Origin: Planctomycetota bacterium
Lineage (GTDB): Bacteria > Planctomycetota > Planctomycetia > Planctomycetales > Planctomycetaceae
Assembly (NCBI GenBank): GCA_003388505.1
Contig: QQVO01000013.1
Location: 1-64,000 of the forward strand
DNA: 64,000 bases
Reading direction: 5' to 3'
Under the pieces are notes generated by a model that had not been told where the DNA came from, did not search any database, and saw only the letters and a list, made by a program, of their open reading frames with translations. Below are positions 17,478 through 24,877 of this stretch, one piece after another. The position numbers and the translations under genes are program-made. Each line of letters begins with the position of its first letter. The stretch's first letter is position 1.

Positions 17478-17500
17478 CACGAAACCCGCAGGGTTTCGTG
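17478..17500. repeat. 10-bp perfect palindrome, GCA loop
   Basis: Arms CACGAAACCC and GGGTTTCGTG enclose GCA. No T-tract follows, so it is not an obvious terminator. Part of the palindrome cluster. Confidence 0.65.
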
Positions 17501-17573
17501 CGACGAACGTATGAAATCTTGTCTTCCTGCGCAGGTCTCTCGGCGATCAGCGGAGGGACATTCTAGTATGGAG

Positions 17574-17628
17574 CCACGGCCTTGGAAGGCCGTGGTACGG
17601 ACATTGTAGAACGGCCTTCCAAGGCCGT
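17574..17628. repeat. paired GGCCTTGGAAGG / GGCCTTCCAAGG palindromes
   Basis: The first palindrome (17574-17595) has arms CCACGGCCTT and AAGGCCGTGG around GG. The second (17611-17628) is ACGGCCTTCCAAGGCCGT, fully self-complementary. The two are close relatives of each other in tandem, 15 bases apart. Confidence 0.7.
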
Positions 17629-17691
17629 CGTTTACGCGCAACTCGATCGCGCACTGGCGGTGTCCACGCGGTCCACGCGGGTGCAGCCGGT

Positions 17692-17831
17692 ACGCTGAAG
17701 GCGTATGACAATCAGAGCCCAGGGTCAGCCTGTCGAACGCCTTCAGCGTTCTTGCAAATGCGCGGCCCGTCGACCGGGGGTGCGCTCCTGTCGTCGCGAC
17801 CCCCGGCTTTGCTGTACGACGCCTTCAGCGT
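17692..17831. repeat. three copies of an ACGCYTTCAGCGT palindrome
   Basis: ACGCTGAAGGCGT at 17692-17704 is the reverse complement of ACGCCTTCAGCGT, which occurs at 17737-17749 and 17819-17831. Three copies in 140 bases is far above chance and matches the arrangement of REP or REP-derived clusters. Confidence 0.65.
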
Positions 17832-18214
17832 CGTCCCCGGTGGGCGTGCCCCATCCCCACCGCAGGGGGGTGTCGGAACGACTTGTGTGTCATGGACAGG
17901 CCCCCAAATCCGTGCTGCTCCGCCAAGTCCGCGAAAATCCGTGTCCTGTTCGAGGGTCCCCTGGGCCCGGTTCCTTGGGGCGAGCCCTCATGCGACAGGT
18001 TGAAGCCGAGTTGTTTGTAAGCGACAGCCTCAAAACCCTCTCTCGTTGCCCCCTCTGTGCTGAGCCCGTCGGACCGACGACAAGGAGCCCAGCGCAACCA
18101 ATCAACCTTGTATGGAGAACCAGGCAAGCTCACCGTAAAGACGGCCCAGCCGGCGAAGCTCCCTCCTCAAACAGCCATCACCTCGATTCATGACGCGCAT
18201 TTTTTTCAAAGACT

Positions 18215-18260
18215 TAAAGAGTTGCCTCAATCACCGGGAAAAACCGCAACCAACTCTTTA
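18215..18260. repeat. inverted repeat upstream of the ceramidase-like gene
   Basis: TAAAGAGTTG (18215-18224) and CAACTCTTTA (18251-18260) are perfect inverse 10-mers around a 26-base loop, in an A/T-rich stretch unlike the surroundings. They lie about 130 bases before the chosen start. This could be an operator or an RNA leader hairpin. Confidence 0.5.
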
Positions 18261-18392
18261 GTCGCACTCCTGAACCTCAAACAACTCCGCCCACCCCGTG
18301 TCTCTCAACCCTCAACCAACCCAACGCATTCCAAAACCCCACCCCCGCGCGATAGCATGCCGGAAGCATCCGCATCAACCGAGGTCGCCCCG

Positions 18393-19793
18393 ATGAAATC
18401 GCTCACGCGCCGCAGCTTTGTTCAAACCGCCGCCGCAGGACTCGCCGCGCCGTGGGCGCTCCGCGCCGGGCTCGCCGAGATCTCGACTCCGCCCGATCTC
18501 TCCCTCGCGCCGTTTCGCTTCGACGTCTCCCCGCCGATCGGCCACGGCTGCTGCGGAGGCTGGATCAAGCCGATCGAAGCCTACGACGACCCGCAGGAAG
18601 CGATCGGGTTCGTGCTGCTCGGCGCCGGCCGGCCGATCGTCATCTGCACCGTCGACTGGACCGGAATCCTCAACAGCGCCCACGTCCAGTTCCGCTCGGC
18701 ACTGGCGGACGCCGCCGGCACCACCCCCGAGCGCGTCGCCGTGCAGTGCGTCCATCAGCACAATGCGCCGTTCGTCTGTCTGGAGGCGCAACGGATCGTC
18801 GACGAGCAGGGCGACCTCCCGCACATCATGGACGTCGACTTCTTCAACCGCTGCCTCGATGCGGGCCGCCGGTCGATCAGGACCGCCCTGCCCCGCGCGC
18901 GTCCGGTGACGCACATCGCGACGGGACAGGCCCGGGTCGAAAAAGTCGCCGGCAACCGCCGGATGATCGGACCCGACGGCCGCGTGCAGGCGATGCGGGG
19001 CAGCAGTTCCACGGACCCCGTGCTCCGCGCGCTTCCCGAAGGCCTGATCGATCCGTTCCTCAAAACGGTCGCCTTCTACGACGGCGAGACGAAGCTCGCC
19101 GCCTGCCACTACTACGCCTGCCATCCCATGAGCTACTACGGCGACGGCCGCGCCAGCGCCGATTTCTGCGGACTCGCCCGCCGTCAGCGCGAGCAGGAAG
19201 AACCCGGTTGCACGCACATCTATTTCAACGGCTGCGGCGGCAACATCGGGGCCGGCAAGTACAACGACGGCTCGAAGGAGATGCGGCCGGTCCTCACCCA
19301 GCGAATGTACGACGCCATCGTCGCCTCCGAAAAAACCCTCGAGCGCGAACGGATCACGACAGCAAATTGGACGACACGAGAAATCCTGCCCCCGACCGAT
19401 CCCCGCTGGGACGCGGAGGCCATCATGCGGCAGATCTCCGACAAGAGTCAGGCGGTCGTCAATCGCAACCGCCCCGCCTACACGGTCGCCTGGATTCGAC
19501 GGCGGGAGGAAGGAATCCCGATCGTCCTCAACGGACTGCACCTCAACGAAACCTCGCTGCTGCACCTGCCGGCTGAATCGTTCGTCGAATATCAACTCGA
19601 AGCCCAAGCCTCGGCCCCGGACCGTTTCATCACCTGCGCGGCCTATGGCGACGGCGGACCGTGGTACATCCCTACGGAAGAGTCCTACCCGCAGGGCGGC
19701 TACGAAGTCAGCGTTGCCTGGTGCGCCCCGCAGGTCGACCCCATCCTCAGCGAGGGCGTGCAAACGCTTCTGGAAGCGAGCCGGCAGTCGTAG
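18393..19793 (+). CDS. Tat-exported neutral/alkaline ceramidase-like hydrolase
   Basis: The 466-residue product starts MKSLTRRSFVQTAAAGLAAP, a twin-arginine signal with the RRSFVQ motif. The ATG at 18393 follows GAGG and is preferred to the ATG at 18357. The body matches the neutral/alkaline non-lysosomal ceramidase N-terminal domain used widely in planctomycetes: FRFDVSPPIGHGCCGGWIKP, VQCVHQHNAPFVCLEAQ (zinc-site His residues), CHYYACHPMSYYGDGRASAD and FNGCGGNIGAGKYNDG. It probably hydrolyses an amide outside the cytoplasm. The substrate is unknown, and true ceramide is doubtful. It stands alone. Confidence 0.82.
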   Translation: MKSLTRRSFVQTAAAGLAAPWALRAGLAEISTPPDLSLAPFRFDVSPPIGHGCCGGWIKPIEAYDDPQEAIGFVLLGAGRPIVICTVDWTGILNSAHVQFRSALADAAGTTPERVAVQCVHQHNAPFVCLEAQRIVDEQGDLPHIMDVDFFNRCLDAGRRSIRTALPRARPVTHIATGQARVEKVAGNRRMIGPDGRVQAMRGSSSTDPVLRALPEGLIDPFLKTVAFYDGETKLAACHYYACHPMSYYGDGRASADFCGLARRQREQEEPGCTHIYFNGCGGNIGAGKYNDGSKEMRPVLTQRMYDAIVASEKTLERERITTANWTTREILPPTDPRWDAEAIMRQISDKSQAVVNRNRPAYTVAWIRRREEGIPIVLNGLHLNETSLLHLPAESFVEYQLEAQASAPDRFITCAAYGDGGPWYIPTEESYPQGGYEVSVAWCAPQVDPILSEGVQTLLEASRQS

Positions 19794-20014
19794 CCTTCCA
19801 AATTGCGGAATGGGCAAGTCGGCTGAAAAACGCGCCTGCGGTTGTGAAAAGGCCTTGCGGCGAAATGGGGCGGTTGATAGTGTCCCCGCCCCCTCACGTT
19901 CTCAAGCTTCCCCCCAGGACTTTGCGGTCCGCCCGGGCGACCACTCGCCTGTTGGCCGATCCCCTGTTGCCACAATACATTCCGTCAACCTGCCTCTTGC
20001 GTAGGGTCGCCGAA

Positions 20015-20989
20015 ATGCGCGCCGTCACATACCGTCTCTCGCTCGGTCTGGCTTGTCTCGTCTGGATCTGCATTGCCTCCACGCTGTGCGGATGCAACCA
20101 GACGAGCGGATACATGAACAACCAGGCCGGCCGCGCCTACTACGAGCAGGGGAATTACACCGCCGCCCGACATTCGTTTGAACGGGCCATGATGGACAAC
20201 CCGCAACGCGCCGATTACGCGTTCAACGTCGCCGCTTCCATGAAGAAGCAGGGCGATATCCTCGCCGCCGAGCGGATGTACAAACACGCCATGCTGCTCG
20301 ATCCGAGCCACCAGCCCGCCTACCACGGGTTGGCGGAAATGCTCAAGGAGCAGGGCCGCACCGCCGAGGCCCAGGACCTTTTGACCGCCTGGAATCAGAC
20401 GCAGCCGTACGACGCCGAGTCTTACGTGGAAATGGCCTGGTTGCAGCAGGAGCAGGGCGACCTGCAGGGGGCCGAGCAGTCGCTCACCCGCGCCCTCCGC
20501 ATGAACCCGCGGCATCCGACCGCTCTGGCGCACCTGGGCAGGATCTACCATCAAACCGGTCGAACTGGAGAGGCGTCGGGGATGTACCGTCGTTCTCTGC
20601 AGATGAACCCGTATCAACCCGAGGTGCAGTCGAGTCTGGCCCAACTGGCCGAACCGAACATGCCCTCGGCCTCGATGCAGATGGCAACCGCCATGCCGCA
20701 CGCCGACCCCACGCTCGCGCCGGCTCAGCATGTCGCTTACATGCCTTCGGCACAATCTGCCGGACCGCACCCGTCGGGCGTCATTCCGGCGCAGGCCGTC
20801 ATGATGCACCCCGGACAGGAGTGGTCATCGCATCCGCAGATGCTCGGATCTCCTCACGTTTCGAGTCCGTACTACGGATCGATGCCGGCTCCGCAACCGG
20901 TTCAGATGGGCGCGCCGATGCCCGTCGGCAACGCCGATCCGGCCCACGCCCCGACAGTCGGCAGCGTTCCGGCCGTGCAACCGTTCTAG
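20015..20989 (+). CDS. TPR-repeat lipoprotein
   Basis: This 324-residue product begins MRAVTYRLSLGLACLVWICI, with a lipobox ending STLCGC (lipidated Cys about 28). Residues about 38-205 hold five tetratricopeptide repeats: AGRAYYEQGNYTAARHSFER, NVAASMKKQGDILAAERMYK, GLAEMLKEQGRTAEAQDLL, EMAWLQQEQGDLQGAEQSL and HLGRIYHQTGRTGEASGMY. A 100-residue Met/Pro/Ala/His-rich tail (MQMATAMPHADP, MGAPMPVGN) follows and is probably disordered. TPR lipoproteins such as PilF act as assembly factors for pili or secretins. That role is only a suggestion here, though two pseudopilin-like genes are nearby. Repeat A begins at the last base of its stop codon. Confidence 0.82.
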   Translation: MRAVTYRLSLGLACLVWICIASTLCGCNQTSGYMNNQAGRAYYEQGNYTAARHSFERAMMDNPQRADYAFNVAASMKKQGDILAAERMYKHAMLLDPSHQPAYHGLAEMLKEQGRTAEAQDLLTAWNQTQPYDAESYVEMAWLQQEQGDLQGAEQSLTRALRMNPRHPTALAHLGRIYHQTGRTGEASGMYRRSLQMNPYQPEVQSSLAQLAEPNMPSASMQMATAMPHADPTLAPAQHVAYMPSAQSAGPHPSGVIPAQAVMMHPGQEWSSHPQMLGSPHVSSPYYGSMPAPQPVQMGAPMPVGNADPAHAPTVGSVPAVQPF

Positions 20990-21088
20990 TGCCAGCGGCA
21001 CTCAATCGTGGCGGCGTTTGGCCGCGTTTTCGCCTTTGATTGCGGCACTCTACGCCGCCAGAACCGCTACAGTTCAATGAAAGGCGCT
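20989..21088 (+). repeat. dispersed repeat family A, copy 1
   Basis: About 100 bases starting GTGCCAGCGGCAC, with TGGCGGCGTTTGG near the front, TACGCCGCCAGAACCGCTAC in the second half, and ending TTCAATGAA. TGGCGGCGT and ACGCCGCCA are inverse, so the unit can fold into a long hairpin. Other copies are at 26195-26284 and 27415-27513, with a truncated one at 26144-26192. Confidence 0.75.
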
Positions 21089-21172
21089 CGAAAGCAAGCC
21101 GGACCTTGGACGCCGCTCAGTCCCCGCCGAACGAATCGTTCGTGATTCGGGATTCGACCAACGGTTGTGTGC

Positions 21173-21235
21173 CACTGGCTTTGCCAGTGCGCTGGTGGGT
21201 CGACGTCCACGCTGATTCAAACTGGCGGAGCCAGT
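21173..21235. repeat. two related palindromes with a CACTGGC stem
   Basis: CACTGGC-TTT-GCCAGTG (21173-21189) and ACTGGC-GGA-GCCAGT (21221-21235) share the same stem in tandem. This is the same design as the tandem pair at 17574-17628. Confidence 0.65.
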
Positions 21236-21260
21236 GGCGCCCGTCAGCGCACCCCGCTCG

Positions 21261-22496
21261 CTATGAATGGACGCCGTTGACGAGTCGGACTGACGCATGA
21301 TGGGCGCCCGAGACGATGGCGCAGGGCTCGTTGCCTTCGACGACGCGGGCCGCTTCGTCGGGCCCCGCCAGCGGAATCATGAACAGGTCCTCCACGAGCT
21401 GCGGATCGAGACGGCTCAGCAGATAGACGTTCATCCATTCGAGCGCCTTGGCGATCTGCGTGGCGGCGAGCAGGTCGGGAGGCGCCGCTTTGCGAAGCGG
21501 TTTGAGCGCCTCGTGGGGCGACCGGGTCTCGCGAATCATCCGCACCCCGTCGCCCGGATCGGTCGCCAGTTCTGTCAGAACGACGACCCTTCCGTCGCGG
21601 ACGACCATCCGCCGCGCCGTGTCGAGCGCGGCCGCTAGTTGGTCCCAGTCGTGGCCGGCAGCGTCGGCGTCGATGCCCGCCACAACAAGTTCGGGGCGAG
21701 ACGAGAGTTCGAACTTCCAGCAGTCGGAGAGAACCTGCTTGCCGCGTCGCAACACCGACTCCGCCTGCCCGGCGATCACGGCGGCCGCGCCTGCCCCGCA
21801 CGCCGGGATGACCTGAATCGAGAATTGCGCGCCGAGCAGCCAGGCGATCTCGTCGACCATCTGCCGCAGCGGACGAGGATCGTCGGCGGTCAGTTCATCA
21901 TGGCCCTGTCCATGGGCCTTACGCATCGCTTCGGTCGTGGACAGCCCCGGGTAAATCGCGCTGTGCGTCCCGCGATAACCGAGCAGCGAGTCGAATTGGA
22001 TCGGACCGATCGAAATCATCATGTCGGCGTCGACGAGTTCCTTCGACAGGTACACCCGCTCGCCCGACGCCGTCGCGGCCAGATACCGGCAACCCCCTTT
22101 GACAGTCGGGTCGTGGATCTGCCGGGAGACCAACCGGGATACTTCGTCCGGCAGAAGTCCGCGCGGGTCCGGCGGCGTCATCCCGAGAAAGTGGGCCGGC
22201 TGCAGCACAATCACGTCGGACGGAGAAACTCCCCGCTGCGCCAGAACCGACCAGACCTCAGCCAGAATCTCCGGCGCACAGGGGGTATGCCGATCCACGA
22301 CGATCGCAATGCGGTCGTCCGGAAACACACATTGGGCCAGCGGCGGGAACTCGAGCGGTTTCTTAAGGGCATCGGCGACGCGGGACCGGATGTCGGCCAC
22401 TTCGGGAGGCGGCGCGTGCACACCGACGAGCCGCGCGTCGTCGACGTCGCACGAGAAGCGACCGCTCGCTCCGTAAGTGATGGGCCAACCGCGCAT
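21261..22496 (-). CDS. LarA-like nickel-pincer racemase-family protein (DUF2088)
   Basis: A 411-residue protein with the lactate-racemase N-terminal fold. Blocks seen are FPDDRIAIVVDRHTPCAPEI, SGERVYLSKELVDADMMISI, IGPIQFDSLLGYRGTHSAIY, PGLSTTEAMRKAHGQGHDEL and CGAGAAAVIAGQAE. LarA epimerises 2-hydroxy acids using a nickel-pincer nucleotide tethered to a lysine, with two catalytic histidines. The K in YLSKEL and H in GTHSAI or KAHGQGH are candidates, but I cannot prove they align. No larB, larC or larE cofactor genes are in the window. An AGGA stretch precedes the ATG. The small membrane-protein gene at 22536-22700 lies 39 bases upstream on the same strand. Confidence 0.75.
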   Translation of the reverse strand: MRGWPITYGASGRFSCDVDDARLVGVHAPPPEVADIRSRVADALKKPLEFPPLAQCVFPDDRIAIVVDRHTPCAPEILAEVWSVLAQRGVSPSDVIVLQPAHFLGMTPPDPRGLLPDEVSRLVSRQIHDPTVKGGCRYLAATASGERVYLSKELVDADMMISIGPIQFDSLLGYRGTHSAIYPGLSTTEAMRKAHGQGHDELTADDPRPLRQMVDEIAWLLGAQFSIQVIPACGAGAAAVIAGQAESVLRRGKQVLSDCWKFELSSRPELVVAGIDADAAGHDWDQLAAALDTARRMVVRDGRVVVLTELATDPGDGVRMIRETRSPHEALKPLRKAAPPDLLAATQIAKALEWMNVYLLSRLDPQLVEDLFMIPLAGPDEAARVVEGNEPCAIVSGAHHASVRLVNGVHS

Positions 22497-22535
22497 CGGA
22501 TCCTGCTGGGTTGAAGGGCGCGCCGCGTTGTTCGT

Positions 22536-22700
22536 TCACGACTGTTCCAGCGGGCCTCCTGTCGCGGAGGACTCATGCACTGAGAGCGGTCGCAGAATCG
22601 ACTCACGACTCGCCAGTCGTTGCAGGAATCGAATATATTGGCCGTTGCCGAAGAGGGTCAACCAGCCACCGAGTGCGCCCACGGCAATCGACCCGACCAT
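22536..22700 (-). CDS. small single-pass membrane protein, 54 residues
   Basis: The minus-strand frame MVGSIAVGALGGWLTLFGNG continues QYIRFLQRLASRESILRPLS and ends GGPLEQS. One membrane helix with a soluble, basic-then-polar tail is what a real short protein looks like, and the amino-acid mix is unlike the neighbouring shadow frames. In-frame coding potential extends upstream to a TTG (about 22718). It sits between the divergent sigma-factor gene (start 22742) and the LarA-like gene, with which it is probably co-transcribed. Function unknown. A sigma-linked membrane peptide or a LarA partner are guesses. Confidence 0.5.
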   Translation of the reverse strand: MVGSIAVGALGGWLTLFGNGQYIRFLQRLASRESILRPLSVHESSATGGPLEQS

Positions 22701-22741
22701 GAATACGCGAATCAACCAGTGCCGGGGAGTTTCCGAGCGAC

Positions 22742-23335
22742 GTGGACCAGGTCACCGACGATGATCTCATGATCCGCCTGCAGAGCGGCGACGGCGACGC
22801 GTTCACATTGCTCGTCGAACGCCATCAGGGCCCGCTGACCGGTTTCTTCGTCCGGAACACCCGAGACGTCCAACTGGCGGAGGATCTGACCCAGGAAACG
22901 CTGCTGAAGGTGTACAATCAGGCGTGGGATTATCTTCCACTTGGGCAGTTTCGTGCCTGGATGTATCGCATTGCCCGCAATCTTCTGATCGACGACTACC
23001 GCCGCAGATCCCACGATGCGCTGATCCGAGCGTCCAAAGGCCGCAAGGAGGAGGATGAAGACGCCATGGCTCGTCTGGCGGGCGATTTTGCAGCTCCCGG
23101 CGACCTCGTGCAGCGACGTGAACTGGCGGCGCTGGTCGATCGTCTGCTGGCAGAAATCCCGGAAGAGCAACGGATCACCTTTACGCTGCACCATTACGCC
23201 GACCTCCGGCTGGCCGAGGTCGCGCAGATCATGGAAATTCCCGTCGCAACCTGTAAGAGTCGGCTGCGATTGGCCCGTGAAAAACTGAGCGAGAAGCTGA
23301 GAGCACGCGGACTTCAGCCGGTTGGGCAAGATTGA
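22742..23335 (+). CDS. ECF-type RNA polymerase sigma factor
   Basis: This 197-residue factor has region 2 at about 20-90 (LVERHQGPLTGFFVRNTRDV, LAEDLTQETLLKVYNQAWDY, FRAWMYRIARNLLIDDYRR) and region 4 at about 125-185 (LLAEIPEEQRITFTLHHYAD, LRLAEVAQIMEIPVATCKSR, LRLAREKLSEKL). It starts with GTG; the sequence before it shows no strong ribosome site. There is no recognisable anti-sigma factor; the nearest membrane protein is the 54-residue frame transcribed away from it. The PspA-like gene follows 161 bases downstream on the same strand, which suggests an envelope-stress theme. Confidence 0.9.
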   Translation: MDQVTDDDLMIRLQSGDGDAFTLLVERHQGPLTGFFVRNTRDVQLAEDLTQETLLKVYNQAWDYLPLGQFRAWMYRIARNLLIDDYRRRSHDALIRASKGRKEEDEDAMARLAGDFAAPGDLVQRRELAALVDRLLAEIPEEQRITFTLHHYADLRLAEVAQIMEIPVATCKSRLRLAREKLSEKLRARGLQPVGQD

Positions 23336-23496
23336 GTGCATGTGCAGACCGACACATATTTCGAAGTCCCGGAAAGAGTCGCAAATCACTGTGATCCACC
23401 ACGCGAATTCAACCGTTCACCAGTCGCAACCGGCGGACGACCATTGCTGACGTCGGATCATCCGCGGCGGAGCGTTGATTTCACGAGAGACAGAGC

Positions 23497-24042
23497 ATGC
23501 CGTACTTCAACCGTTTGACTGACATTGTCACGTGCAGTCTGACCAACCTGCTCAACGACGCCGACGACCCCCAGGCGGCGCTGGCCGAGATCATTGCCGA
23601 GATCCGGGAGGGAGTGGCCGGGGCCGAACGAAGCAGCCGAACCGCCGCCAGAAACGTCGAACGGATGACGTCCGAGATCGAAGAGCAGGGCCGCGAGGTG
23701 ACGCGGTGGGTTGAAGCGGCGCGCCAGCACCTCGAAGAAGGACAAGAGGATCAGGCGCGGCAGTCGCTGCTCAGAAAACGGGAGGTCGAGGATCTGATTG
23801 CGGCTCTGGAGGAACAGCGGCGTGCGGCCGAAGCGACTCACCTGCATCTCCAGACGACGTTGAGCGCCCTCCAGGCGCGTCTGGCGGACGCCGAGCGACG
23901 GCTCTCCGGGTTACAGGGAGAGGCCGAAGAGCCCGAGGCGGTCGTCACAACATCAAACAGAGAAAACACTTCCAGCGATCCACGGATGGCGGCCGTGGAA
24001 GCCGAACTCTCGGAACTGCGAAAGTCGCTCCGTAAGTCCTGA
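23497..24042 (+). CDS. PspA/IM30-family membrane-associated protein
   Basis: The 181-residue product opens MPYFNRLTDIVTCSLTNLLN, then DADDPQAALAEIIAEIREGV. This is the amphipathic membrane-binding helix and the DP-xxx-L block of PspA/IM30/Vipp1 proteins. The rest is a long coiled coil (residues about 25-145, Glu/Arg/Gln-rich) with a short C-terminal helix AAVEAELSELRKSLRK. It is somewhat shorter than E. coli PspA (222 residues). Proteins of this ESCRT-III-like family polymerise on damaged inner membranes. Its position after an ECF sigma factor and before a DksA-type protein fits a stress response. Confidence 0.85.
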   Translation: MPYFNRLTDIVTCSLTNLLNDADDPQAALAEIIAEIREGVAGAERSSRTAARNVERMTSEIEEQGREVTRWVEAARQHLEEGQEDQARQSLLRKREVEDLIAALEEQRRAAEATHLHLQTTLSALQARLADAERRLSGLQGEAEEPEAVVTTSNRENTSSDPRMAAVEAELSELRKSLRKS

Positions 24043-24247
24043 TCGCGGAGCGGCGCTCGCGCTATTGAGCGTAAGTGTTTGGTTCAAAATCGGTTAAGAA
24101 GCCCTCGTGGCGCGGGATCACGCTGGAAAGACAACATTCGGGCGACAAATCGGCATACGGTGCGGCTTGATTTCGGCGGAACGCCCCTTGATAATCAGGG
24201 GTCTGCACAGACCTCGATGACCTTCAATCTGCCAGCGGGAGCCGCCG

Positions 24248-24631
24248 ATGAAAAAGTCCGACCTCGACCAGTTTAAGGTGCTGTTGACGCAACTTCGGGC
24301 GCAAATTCGCGGAGATGTGCGGCAATTGACCAGCGAGGCACTTGAGGGCGGACACGACTCGAAGAGCCCCACGCATATGGCGGAATTGGGCACCGAGACG
24401 TTTGAGCAGGATTTCTCGCTCGGCGTCGTCGAGCGCGACCAGAGCGTGCTCGAAAAGATTAACGACGCCTTAAGCCGCATCGACGATGGGACTTACGGGC
24501 TCTGCAAGAGCTGCCTTGCGGACGGCAAACCGCCCTCCCGGTCGGGGATCCCGAAAATGCGCCTCAAAGCCGTCCCTTACGCCGACGAGTGCGTCGCCTG
24601 CGCGCGGAAGAAGGAGCAGATGGCGTATTGA
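24248..24631 (+). CDS. TraR/DksA-family zinc-finger protein
   Basis: A 127-residue protein with an N-terminal helical hairpin (about 1-75) and a C-terminal four-Cys zinc finger: CKSC at about 80-83 and CVAC at about 115-118. DGTYGLCKSC is the family signature. DksA-type proteins enter the RNA-polymerase secondary channel and, with ppGpp, adjust stress and rRNA transcription. The spacer between Cys pairs (about 31 residues, with IPKMRLKAVPYADEC) is the normal form. SPTHMAELGTETFEQD carries the conserved acidic stretch. Third gene in the sigma/PspA group; 205 bases separate it from pspA, so it may have its own promoter. Confidence 0.88.
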   Translation: MKKSDLDQFKVLLTQLRAQIRGDVRQLTSEALEGGHDSKSPTHMAELGTETFEQDFSLGVVERDQSVLEKINDALSRIDDGTYGLCKSCLADGKPPSRSGIPKMRLKAVPYADECVACARKKEQMAY

Positions 24632-24702
24632 GTGGTTGGTTCGAGAACTGACGCACCGGTTGTGTTGCAATTCGACGCAGAGCGCTCCCCTGTGGGTCGC
24701 GG

Positions 24703-24809
24703 CTAGAGCAAATTGCTCTACCATGTGTCCGCGTCGAGCGGTGTTTAGACTGTCGAGGGCGAGAATCCACGAGACAGACCGCCAACACTGATTACAAAGC
24801 GCTATAAAC
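24703..24809 (+). repeat. dispersed repeat family B, copy 2
   Basis: The inverse of 5165-5273. It starts CTAGAGCAAATTGCTCTA, whose arms TAGAGCAA/TTGCTCTA are a perfect palindrome, passes through CGCGTCGAGCGGTGTTT and GAATCCACGAGACAG, and ends CAAAGCGCTATA. A weaker, shorter resemblance is seen near 41228-41275. Confidence 0.7.
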
Positions 24810-24877
24810 GGGACGATCGAATCCATGCGGCGTTCTTGAACCGGACCACTACGTGCGCGGCGCTCTTGCCTGGCCGG

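Larger units (their letters stand above)
17383..18392. other. 1-kb gap packed with palindromes and repeats, no gene
   Basis: No convincing protein frame was found; the longest frames are R/S/P-rich shadows. The stretch holds at least six palindromes (17478-17500, 17574-17628, three at 17692-17831, and an imperfect CCGGGGGT/ACCCCCGG pair around 17775-17806). It also holds a segment near 17905-17945 with ATCCGTG and CCGCGAAAATCCGTGTCC, and an A/T-rich stretch with an inverted repeat at 18215-18260 just before the ceramidase-like gene. Confidence 0.65.

Noticed and set aside
18057-18392. extension of the ceramidase-like protein upstream to 18057
   Set aside because: Would put 112 low-complexity residues before a clear Tat signal and covers an A/T-rich inverted repeat.
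17383-18392. palindrome cluster considered as a CRISPR array or integron attC array
   Set aside because: Units differ in sequence and spacing, there are no constant repeats with variable spacers, no cas genes, no integrase and no cassette genes.
18375-19817. 480-residue minus-strand frame over the ceramidase-like gene
   Set aside because: Long only because the opposite strand's codon usage avoids stops here; no motifs, while the plus strand has a Tat signal and zinc-site blocks.
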